The notes under the pieces: generated by a model | What the model was told of the DNA's origin: nothing | What the model saw: only the letters and a program-made list of their open reading frames with translations | The model's database searches: none | Made by a program: the position numbers and the translations under genes | NCBI GenBank assembly: GCA_932521035.1 | Contig: OW051492.1 | Coordinates: 8,122,001 to 8,186,000 of the forward strand | Direction: 5' to 3' | Length of the DNA: 64,000 nt | Source of the DNA: Oscheius dolichura | Taxonomy: Eukaryota > Nematoda > Chromadorea > Rhabditida > Rhabditidae | Shown: positions 56,201 to 63,700 of the stretch, one piece after another | How positions within the stretch are numbered: the first letter of the stretch is position 1 | How the letters are laid out: each line of letters begins with the position of its first letter

Positions 56201-59143
56201 ACGACGCGCCTTGGATCCGCTATCCACCGTATCTTATTGGAATCGTACTGGGACATTTTATGCAGACGACCAAGAAGATCAACATGAGCAAGGTTTGTCA
56301 AGGGCGACATGGGGTGGAAGACAGCCTCGGCAGAAGCACGGGTTCACAAACGAGGGGACCCGTAAAGTTTCGGCAGCGTGCTTCTATCAACCAGCAATGG
56401 GGACCAAGAAGAGTTGGTTTAATTACCCAAGTTTGAGGTAGAGAATACCTTCCGACCCTAGGAAAACTAGAGGTTGAGAGACTAATTTTGGAACAGCCTT
56501 CCCAGTGAGGAAGGCAACGAGACGGCGTTTGACATCAGAGCATTCGCCGTACAGCGGAGTCACTACGGACACAAGCATGAACTGAAGATTTCTTTATGAG
56601 GAAAAGGGAAAGTTAGAAGGCTTACCAGGAGGAGAAGACAGCGCATTTTGGGGGAAAGTGGGGGGAGAAGGGGAGGAGACGGCTTATATGGAACGAATAT
56701 CGGTGGGATCGGAAACTGTTCGAAGCGCGGTGTCCGTTCCATTGTGCTCTGTCTGAAGAACGGGGGCACAAGACTAGCCTTTCTCCATAGAAAAGACCAC
56801 GCCTTTTTTCAACCTCTGTAGAAATTTGAAAGGCTTCAAAACTGCTCAGATGATAGCGGTTTAGCAGGTCAAAAGGGCGACTAGAAGGGAACAGCCTCAA
56901 CAGAGAAGATTCTGGGTCATCCAGAGACGACGCCACCCGTAAAGTCTCGGCAGCAGCTTTTATAGACCAACAACGAGAAATCAGTAGCGTTGGTTTAATT
57001 ACCCAAGTTTGAGGTAGAGAATACCTTCCGACCCTGGGAAAACTAGAGGTTGAGAGACTAATTTTGGAACAGCCTTCCCAGTGAGGAAGGCGACAAGAAG
57101 ATGCCTTGTAGAGGAAGATCGCAGGCATCTCTAGAACTACCCATTATGGAAAAGTTTATTTATCTATCCCATTTCCCCCAGGCGTGTTGTTGGTGTCAGG
57201 GAAGATGCCACTTTGACGTCGAGCGGGGCGGCATGTTCCATCTTGGCATATCTGGCATTCGCCGTCTCTACAGCGCCTTTTATAGCCACAATCCGAGTCA
57301 TTGTCGTTCAAATTTCCATCTTATGGCGGCCACAAAGGGCAGAAGAATCTGAAAGCGCTTTGAGGAAGAAAAGGGAGATTAGAAGACTTACCAAGAGGAG
57401 GAGAAAGAAGCGCATCTTGTTGATAGTGAGCGGGAAAGGGAAGAAGACGGCTTTTATTGAAAGAGGGTGGAATATTGGTCCAATCTTGAAGTCTGTTCCG
57501 CTGTCCCTGTCGAATATTAGGCCCAGTTATTATTTCGAATTCGGAAATCCGTAAAATCTCGGAAGCTGATTGTATCAGCCATTAGTAAGCAATCAGAACG
57601 AGATCCGTATCCACACGTGAGGAACACATTCCAGCTATAAATGAAATGTTTATTGAACTAGAAGCTAGGGATAGCGATCATTATAACCACCTGGGCATGG
57701 TCCAAAAAAGCGTCCCAAAGGGCAGATGCGGGCGGCACAGGGACACACTTGTCGTTTCCATCGCAGAATGCCCATGTTCCACACGGGGGATCGCAAATGG
57801 CGGTCATGAACGGCAACAAACACTAAACTTGAAACGGGGAAAAGAGGCCAGAAGATTTACCAGGAGGAGGAGAAGACACCGCATTTCTGGGGGAAGTGAG
57901 AGGGGAAGAGGGAGGGTGGTTTTTGTGGAAGGAGCCTGGGCGGGTAGGAGACTGCTCGAATTTTGGAGTCTGTTCCACTGTGCTCTACCGAACGGGGATA
58001 AAGAGCTTCTCTTTTATCTAGAAGAGAATAACGAGTAGAACCTGGCCAAACGCCCAACTAGTTCAGTTCCAACAGACCCAACATCCCCTTTCAGACAGTC
58101 TCCACCGTCCTCTTCCTCCTCTCCTTCGGTACAATGATTGGCTGTCTCCATTTCCTCTACCATTATTTCCAGGTCAATTTCTTTCTCTTTTCTCCAATAC
58201 GAACTTCCATTTCAGGGAAATCTCCTGCCAGTAGCCGTCCGTGCCTTCTATTCAGCCTTCTCCAAGCCCCTGTGGGCCATCTGCCTTGGCTGGATTGTCT
58301 ACGCCTGTTATTATGGCTATGGTGGTTTTATTAATGATTTTCTCTCTATGGGAATCTTCATCCCGTTGGGGAGATTGAGCTATTCTGCCTATTTATTGCA
58401 TATGTCGCTGCTCTTCATTACAGGATCATTGCGAGGGAGTCGGATTGTTTATACCGGTATCGCTCAATTTGTAAGTTTATTGAATTAATTTTAAAAAAGG
58501 CAACTTGTGAGGGGAAAACACCCCCATGGTATCCCATAATGGTGAGCAAACTAGCCGTCTGCCAATCGCTCGTTTGGAGCCTGGCCATGCCCATCCAGTC
58601 TCCTACCAAACTGTCCTGTCCCTGCTCCAGTTTCTTCAGAAGTTATTTACCTGCTAAACAGCTTCTGAAACAGGTGGAGCACAGCGCAGACAGTCTTGGA
58701 TATACGGGTCGAGCCTTGGTGGCTATCTGCCGGCCATTAGTCACGGCTTTCTGTAGATGGGAGGCAGTCAAATGTCGGGCCACCCTGGAGGCGGCCTTCT
58801 GCTTCATTTTACTGGCTACATAACATTAAAAATCGCCGTTTGGGTCAGAAGTCGGCTCGGGTCGTAGTTCAGCTTCCCCTGTCCTCAAATCTCCCATCCC
58901 TTATACCCTAAAATGAGGATAAACTACCGTATCCCGAGTATTTCCATATTTTCAGCTTCTCACCGATCTTATCCCCGTCTGTATATTGACTTTCATCCTT
59001 TCCATATTCCTGTGAGTTCTATTCTTTTCCCAATATCGACATTTATCTTCAGATCGGCGATTCTCGAAATAGGAACAGGTAAGCTGGAAGATAAGTTCCT
59101 GGGAATGGATAAGAGACGACGTCAGGCAAAGAATCCCGAATAA
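53262..59143 (+). CDS. NRF-6-like membrane acyltransferase (nose-resistant-to-fluoxetine / acyltransferase 3)
   Basis: A signal peptide (MTGRLVFFYFLVLLCTSGVN) is followed by an NRF domain (ECISDLRYIKN, VIDASAKIPAGVMRG, LPNECFGI, YCRANIEVPG, YDVCVPNSCRHDVER), then the acyltransferase-3 core: ITIAVITALGTIVDYYVV, LNGVRFFTICWVIAGH, SSQWLINAYFAVDTFFFISG, GWVMYYVHRILR, RLSPAYYMVIAFHTWI, TCATTWWANFLYITNYYHLE, then APWIRYPPYLIGIVLGHFMQ, LGRLSYSAYLLHMSL, and a final helix ending SAILEIGTGKLEDKFLG. In C. elegans NRF-6 moves drugs and yolk across the gut. Introns 54141-54942 and 56293-58094 are large and contain SL1 and peptide genes. The junction near 53.98 kb could not be resolved in phase. Confidence 0.88.
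53532..53600 (-). repeat. Fragment of the secreted-peptide gene 3' UTR
   Basis: Nearly identical to 59745-59812, the 3' end (with AATAAA) of peptide gene 5. It lies alone in the first large intron of the NRF-6-like gene, a relic of the same dispersed unit. Confidence 0.6.
54313..54413 (+). ncRNA. SL1 spliced-leader RNA gene (type B)
   Basis: Canonical leader at 54313-54334, body GTAGAGAATACC...CCGACCCTAGG, Sm-type site AAATTTTGGAAC, and 3' hairpin GCCTTCC/GGAAGGC. The box CTTGGCAG starts at 54267, 46 nt upstream. It lies in intron 54141-54942 of the NRF-6-like gene, same strand as the host, and is followed by a convergent peptide relic. Confidence 0.95.
54487..54570 (-). pseudogene. Secreted-peptide gene copy 1, internally deleted
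   Basis: ATG at 54570 begins MRFLLLLLV, followed within a few codons by a stop. Slightly further on CKNGICYVVKGK reads to a stop next to AATAAA, matching CLNGRCY of copy 5. The middle of the second exon is gone. TATATAAG-type promoter (54606-54613) and the GAGAAG-rich leader are conserved. Confidence 0.65.
56416..56516 (+). ncRNA. SL1 spliced-leader RNA gene (type B)
   Basis: Leader 56416-56437 is canonical; Sm-type site TAATTTTGGAAC; hairpin GCCTTCC/GGAAGGC. The box TTCGGCAG starts 47 nt upstream (56369), one base further than in other copies. It lies in intron 56293-58094 of the NRF-6-like gene. Confidence 0.95.
56423..56646 (-). CDS. Secreted-peptide gene copy 2, C-terminus runs antisense through SL1
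   Basis: Exon 1 (56646-56626) is MRCLLLL, the intron is 56625-56582, and exon 2 (56581-56423) starts FMLVSVVTPLYGECSDVKRR. Beyond about residue 33 the frame is read from the complement of the neighbouring SL1 RNA gene and stops inside the leader. Only one Cys follows the signal peptide, so the mature cysteine pattern is lost. Probably a truncated member. The upstream TATATAAG box (56684-56691) is intact. Confidence 0.45.
56992..57092 (+). ncRNA. SL1 spliced-leader RNA gene (type B)
   Basis: Canonical leader at 56992-57013; CCGACCCTGGG; Sm-type site TAATTTTGGAAC; hairpin GCCTTCC/GGAAGGC. CTCGGCAG starts at 56946, 46 nt upstream. It is the second SL1 copy in the same NRF-6 intron and is followed by a convergent peptide copy. 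Confidence 0.95.
57156..57415 (-). pseudogene. Secreted-peptide gene copy 3, frameshifted
   Basis: Exon 1 (57415-57392) is MRFFLLLL. The intron is 57391-57349. Exon 2 begins ILLPFVAAIRWKFE and then hits a stop at 57298. In the +1 frame it continues as a good cysteine-rich peptide (DSDCGYKRRCRDGECQICQD, then GTCRPARRQ) to a TAA at 57156. A single-base shift near 57305 would account for this. It resembles copy 5 (C-x5-C...GxC) but has its own spacing. Confidence 0.6.
57658..57884 (-). CDS. Secreted cysteine-rich peptide, copy 4 (intact)
   Basis: Exons 57884-57861 (MRCLLLLL) and 57822-57658 give 62 residues. The signal peptide continues CLLPFMTA; the mature part begins ICDPPCGTWAFCDGNDKCVP with four cysteines (C-x3-C-x6-C-x5-C), then a hydrophobic C-terminus. 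GT-AG intron of 38 nt at phase 0, AATAAA just after the stop. Upstream, a conserved block GAGCACAGTGGAACAGAC lies at about 57975. The peptide is likely secreted; function unknown. It lies antisense in the large NRF-6-like intron without its own SL1 neighbour. Confidence 0.65.
57975..57992 (-). promoter_or_regulatory. Conserved upstream block of the peptide genes
   Basis: GAGCACAGTGGAACAGAC followed by TCCAAAATTCGA lies ~90-100 nt upstream of the ATG in copy 4. Close matches occur upstream of copies 2 (about 56740) and 6 (about 61236), and weaker ones at copies 1 and 3. In most copies a TATATAAG-like box lies between it and the ATG. Confidence 0.5.
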
Positions 59144-59294
59144 ATATATTTTTCCACTTTTCTATTTATATCTCCTCCTTCCTTGTGATTATCCTAGTCG
59201 ATAAACAGCCTAATCCAGAAGCCCTTTTATGGATTAACCGGGGGTATAAAAGGGATCCTCCTTTCTGGCGAGGAGACCCCGGCGCCCGGTTGCC

Positions 59295-62219
59295 ATGACA
59301 TCCAGCCCCAGCGGTTATTCCTACCCGCTGCGACGGAAAATGGCTTTTGTTCCGATTAAAGACGGCGACTTTACCAGCACCATTTACGGTTATGTCGGTC
59401 TTCCATTCTTTTGTAAAATATACAATTTTGTTCAGATAAAGGATGAAAAGTACCACGACGCCGTCCGGGTGCTTCAATACGAACTGCAACGGTCCCCACA
59501 GGTTGGTTGGCCGTTTACTTCCCTCTTCTTTAAAAATATTAACCTCGAGACAATTTTCTATATTGCAAAGGCTTTCAAGATTATCAGGAAATGTGCCGGA
59601 AGTCTTATTTCCCATTTGAGAAGTCCTAGTGGAAGTCTTATCCAGGGGGACAAGAAGCGGCCTTTGCCCCCTTTTGAGCCAGTCTGTTCTATTTTGTGCC
59701 GTCTCTGTTTACAAATTCTGTGATATCGGATCCGTGTGAAAAAGAAGGCCTAACACTCCCAGCAAATGTTTATTTATCCTCTTCAATAAAGGCCGGGATA
59801 CGGTTTAAAGAGTTCACCATTGGGCTATTTTCCGCAAGGCGGGGGATAGCAGGGAAACCTCTTGACGATCATATCGTAGGGAAAGGGCGACATAGGCCTA
59901 CCACTGGGGCCATAACATCTTCCATTCAGACAGGTACCGGCAATACCGCAGTGTGTGTTCAATTCGCAGAGGTTGTACAGGTGGGAGGCCACGAGTGGCA
60001 GTAAGACCTAAAATTCTGAACTGGAAAAAAAGGGGGAATTAGAAAGCTTACCAGAAGGAGGAGAAGGAAAAGCATTTTGGGGGAATTGTCAGGGGAGAAG
60101 GGGAGCAGACGACTTATATGGAACGAGAAAACACAAACGTGGGTAATTAAACCAGCGCTACTGATTCCTCGCTGCTGGTTGATAGAGCCAGCTGCCAATA
60201 CTTTACGGACGCTTCTCCCTTCAATGCATCCTTTCCAGAGTAGAGCTGCCCTCTCTCTCCTCGGCTACTGTTACTACTACACGGGTGATTTCACCGGCGC
60301 TGTTGAGTGCTACGAGCAGCTGACGACGTTGTTCCCCTCTTTTTTCGAATACAAACTCTACCTTGCCCAGGCTCTCCTCCAGGCGAATATGCTCCCGGAG
60401 GCACTGACTGTTGTCTCTACCGTATGACTTTCTCTCTCCAGATTTTCCATTTGAGACCCTTTCAGATAGAAGATCCCTCTCTCCTGGGAGAATGTGTCAA
60501 ATTGGAGTCGTCTATCAAATACCGTGAAGGGGATTTGAACAATGCCCGTGTGTTGGTAGAGCAATATCAGCCGGACGATCCCCACGCGGAAGTCAATCTG
60601 GCCTGTATTGAATACAAGGAGGGAAACTACGATGAGGCACTGGCTCGCTTCACCAAGGCCTCGAATTCTCTGGGATATCAGGTTAGTCCAGGAGTACTGT
60701 ACCGATAAAACGGGCCGTTTCAGCCCCAATTGGCCTACTGTATAGCTTTGTGCCACTATAGTAAGATGGAATACACACAGGCGATGAGCTACATTGCGAA
60801 TATCATCGACAGAGGAGTCAAGGACCATCCAGGTTGGTACGGAACCCTTAAAATCTCGGCTGATGGGAGAGTTGACCACGGGGGAGGAAATCCAAGCATT
60901 GGTTTAATTACCCAAGTTTGAGGTAGAGAATACCTTCCGACCCTAGGAAAACTAGAGGTTGAGAGACTAATTTTGGAAGGCCTTTCCACTGAGGAAGGCG
61001 ACAAATGGAGTCTTGAAACGGCGACGCGACTGTCTACGGCTGGTCGAGGAACGAGGGAGCCACTAGGGGCAGTACAATTTAAAGGTTGCTTGAGGTTTAA
61101 AACAGGACAAGAAGGGTTACCAGAAGGAGGAGGAGTCCATGCATTCCGGTGGAAAGTGGGCAGGAAGGGGAGAAGACGGTTTTTATGGATTCGACATAGA
61201 GAGGATGGGAGACTGGCCCAATTTTGGAGTCGGTTCCACTGTGCTCTGCTTCTAGAACGAGGGCAAAAGCCGTCTCTTTTCTTTTTTGAGAGGATTACAT
61301 GATTTTTATTAAATTAGACTAAAAACTACAGAATAGCCATAAAGCACCATTTGCAGAGCTTGCCGTCGGCGCCTCCGGGGACACTGGGATCCGCACAGTC
61401 GGCAATACGATGCTCCTCCACGAGACCTCCCTGATCGAAGCTTTCAATCTGAAATTCGCCATCGAGTACAAAATGAAGGAGATGACCGGGGCCAATGAGG
61501 CCCTGGCTGATATGCCTCCCCGCCTGGAAGAGGAACTCGACCCCGTCACATTGCACAACCAGGCTCTGGTCGGAATCGAGTCCAACCCGACTGATGGCTT
61601 CGCCAAACTGCAGTATCTCCTGAGCCAGCAGCCATTCCCTCCGGAGACTTTTGCCAATCTCCTGCTTTTATATTGTAAATATGAGGTAGGAAAGGGTCTT
61701 GAGAGGATAACTTTGGTCTCTATTACAGTACTACGACTTGGCGGCCGATGTCCTGGCCGAGCACGCTCATTTGACCTATAAATACCTGACACAGGTACAG
61801 TACCCCTGCAATTCCCCGGAAAATTCCTAATTACAGTACCTCTTTGACTACCTGGACGCCGTGATCAATCAGCAGACGAATCCAGACGACGCGCTTGCTA
61901 AATTTGATATTTTAGCGAACGAGCAGATGATTGAATTGAGGAAACTAACCAAGCAGGTCAAGGTAGAGATTGGAATTCCGTTTGGAATTTTAGAATTTAG
62001 GAGATTCGGCAGACGAACGATGAGCAGCTGGCCAAGAGAGCCATTAGAGCCTTTGACGAGACACTGGAACTGTATCTGCCGGTTCTAATGTCTCAGGCGA
62101 AGATATACTTCGATAAGGGATATTATTCCAAAGTGGAGGAGATGTTCAGGTGGGAAGATATGGCATGGAGGGATTCCGGGGAGGAGGAGGAAGTTCGCGG
62201 CAGGCAGACGGGGGTTTAG
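59295..62219 (+). CDS. Intraflagellar transport protein 70 / TTC30 (DYF-1-like), C-terminus missing
   Basis: From MTSSPSGYSYPLRRKMAFVP (59295) the exons read IKDGDFTSTIYG, YHDAVRVLQYELQRSPQ, SRAALSLLGYCYYYTGDFTG, CYEQLTTLFP, IKYREGDLNNARVLVEQYQP, PQLAYCIALCHYSKMEYTQA, ELAVGAPGDTGIRTVGNTML, EEELDPVTLHNQALVGIESN, PFPPETFANLLLLYCKYE, DLAADVLAEHAHLTYKYLT and PVLMSQAKIYFDKGYYSKVE. This is the TPR solenoid of IFT-B subunit IFT70, needed for tubulin glutamylation and OSM-3 motility in worm cilia. After VEEMFR (62151) no further IFT70 exon is found; readthrough stops at 62219, so about 200 C-terminal residues are lacking. Introns 59502-60238 and 60833-61356 host SL1/peptide units. Confidence 0.9.
59825..60075 (-). 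CDS. Secreted cysteine-rich peptide, copy 5 (intact)
   Basis: Exons 60075-60052 (MLFLLLLL) and 60007-59825 give 68 residues. The signal peptide continues VLLPLVAS; the mature part has LCELNTHCGIAGTCLNGRCY (C-x5-C-x5-C-x4-C) and a C-terminal CYPPPCGK, six cysteines in all, suggesting three disulfides. The AATAAA in its 3' UTR lies at about 59787-59792. A TATATAAG-type box precedes the ATG. Just upstream, on the same strand, sits an SL1 leader with its promoter box (60153-60132 and 60199), a unique fusion. Intronic in IFT70. Function unknown. Confidence 0.7.
60132..60153 (-). pseudogene. SL1 leader and promoter without the RNA body
   Basis: On the minus strand 60153-60132 reads GGTTTAATTACCCACG then TTTGTG, with the box ATTGGCAG starting 46 nt upstream (60199). 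No GTAGAGAATACC body, Sm site or hairpin follows; instead TTTTCTCG leads into the TATA region of peptide copy 5. Confidence 0.75.
60901..61001 (+). ncRNA. SL1 spliced-leader RNA gene (type B)
   Basis: Canonical leader at 60901-60922; CCGACCCTAGG; Sm-type site TAATTTTGGA; hairpin GCCTTTCC/GGAAGGC. The box CTCGGCTG starts 46 nt upstream (60855), with one base different. It lies in intron 60833-61356 of the IFT70 gene, only ~70 nt after the donor, and is followed by a convergent peptide relic. Confidence 0.93.
61020..61144 (-). pseudogene. Secreted-peptide gene copy 6, decayed
   Basis: ATG at 61144 opens MHGLLLLL and a GT donor. About 50 nt on IVLPLVAPS can be read, aligned to VLLPLVAS of copy 5, but a stop follows within a few codons and no cysteine pattern remains. 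The promoter block (GAGCACAGTGGAACCGAC, about 61236) is conserved. Confidence 0.55.
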
Positions 62220-62752
62220 TCACTTTGTTGTCCCCCTTGGGCCATCCGTCCTTTTGTGACTCTTCCCTGACTAAATTCCTCCTACAATTCTATTACAAAG
62301 TCCAGAGATTCATATCGACTTTGTCATGAGCCGAAAGGAGCCCACTGCGGCCGAGGGGTTCGGGATTCTTGGCACCTTACCAGCGAAATAAGGGAACAGT
62401 AGAAAAAAACTCGTCTTATCGTCATCGGCCCTCACATCGCGATTCTGGGGGTAGCCGTTGATCTGCTGGCTGCCATGCCAACAAGAATTTGGTCAGAAAA
62501 GGGCCAGAATCTGCCGGGAAAGGCCAGGGCCATGGCCAGATCCTCCTTTGGTGGGGGAGATGTCAAAATTCGAAGACACAGCGACTTTTGGAAGGTGTTC
62601 GAATGCGAGATGACAATTACAACTACAGTAATCCTCGAGAAAGAGAAGAAAAGTACAAGAAATAAACAAAAACAGAGACAAGAAAAGATATCTATTTGCG
62701 CTTCATTGAAAAACAGCGACAATACATGAACACTCTTCTGTCGGCTATTCCC
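62220..62752. other. Convergent intergenic region
   Basis: Between the truncated IFT70 end and the minus-strand gene's stop at about 62753. No IFT70-like exon and no other gene is seen. AATAAA-like signals occur on both strands. Confidence 0.4.
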
Positions 62753-63700
62753 CTACTGGCGACAGGAGCGGCTGCGGGGATTAACGGCCTCCGGGAAGTA
62801 CTTCAAGTCGTCCTCCGATCGAAAGCTGCGAGCCGTGCTGACCCGGGAGGTGGTCCTCTTCGGCGGGGTGCAGAGGCACTGGGCCGTCTTGACGTCGGCA
62901 GTCTGCTCCGCGCAGGGGCTACGAATGCTCAGAGCCGTCTGGACATCCGGCTCGGGCTGGTCGAAGTTGTAGCTGCTGAGAGACGGCAGCATGCTCAGTT
63001 CGGCCAAACTGTCGCGGCAAAAGTCGCGAATCACCTGCCGGCCGAGGGAATTCGAAGTGGACATCTCGGCGCCGAGGGGACAGCAGGCGTCGCTGCCGCT
63101 GCCGACGCATCTCTCCGTGAAGGTCACCTCGACCCGCGTCAAATCCTCCACAGTCACGGTGCCGCGGACATTCTTGTTCAGGGTCTGGACATTCGGGGCC
63201 CGAGGCGGCGGCAGCTCTCGCTCATACCCACCCAGGTAGATATTGCTGGGGATCTGCTCCGTGTCGACGAGGGAGATGTTCGAAGCCGTCGGGGCGCTGT
63301 CCTCCATCTGGTAGCGGGAGACGGCGGCATATGGATTCGGGAGATTCCTGGCCTGCCGCGGGGCCGGATAGGACGAGGCCAGCCGGCTGGTGCCATCGGC
63401 ATTCACATAGCAGTAGGACGAGTTGGTGGGGGTGAGTCCCGTCGAATTGGCCTTGTCGTAGCTGTAGGCGTAGTCGCTGTTGCGCAGGACCGGCGGATAG
63501 TAGGCATAGTCGCTGTTGCAGAGCGAGGGGGTGCCGGACGAGGCAGCCGGCGGCGGCGGGCCGTAGGCGTAGTCGCTGTTCTTCAGGGTCAAGTCCGTCC
63601 CCGACGAGCATGCAGTGCTGCCGGCAGGCGGCAGCTCCGGCAGCTTTCTCAGCTCCTCACGCGACTCCACCGTATGCAGCCGTTTGTTCACGGTCCTGAA
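62753..63700 (-). CDS. C-terminal exon of a protein with repeated NSDYAY motifs (5' part outside window)
   Basis: A TTTCAG acceptor at about 63701 opens one long frame (~315 codons) to a stop at 62753. It is hydrophilic and disordered-looking. It has three exact NSDYAY motifs, a related NSSYCYV, Pro-rich stretches (YGPPPP, RELPPPRAP) and several other Tyr sites, ending RSRSCRQ. Such tails serve as tyrosine-phosphorylated docking platforms (SH2/SH3) on receptors or adhesion molecules. No transmembrane helix lies in this exon, so the ectodomain, if any, must lie upstream beyond base 64000. Kind of receptor not known. Confidence 0.65.
   Translation of the reverse strand, partial: FRTVNKRLHTVESREELRKLPELPPAGSTACSSGTDLTLKNSDYAYGPPPPAASSGTPSLCNSDYAYYPPVLRNSDYAYSYDKANSTGLTPTNSSYCYVNADGTSRLASSYPAPRQARNLPNPYAAVSRYQMEDSAPTASNISLVDTEQIPSNIYLGGYERELPPPRAPNVQTLNKNVRGTVTVEDLTRVEVTFTERCVGSGSDACCPLGAEMSTSNSLGRQVIRDFCRDSLAELSMLPSLSSYNFDQPEPDVQTALSIRSPCAEQTADVKTAQCLCTPPKRTTSRVSTARSFRSEDDLKYFPEAVNPRSRSCRQ

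Noticed and set aside
60421-60708. SL1 trans-splice acceptor operon between NRF-6-like and IFT70 genes
   Set aside because: The genes lie in tandem only ~150 bp apart (59143/59295), which could allow an operon, but no clear SL2-type or Ur element was seen, so I do not claim one.
23635-61001. The recurrent ~100-bp sequence as a SINE or MITE
   Set aside because: It starts with the exact nematode SL1 leader, has a GT after nt 22, an Sm-type site and a 3' hairpin, and a fixed upstream box. That is an SL RNA gene, not a retroelement.
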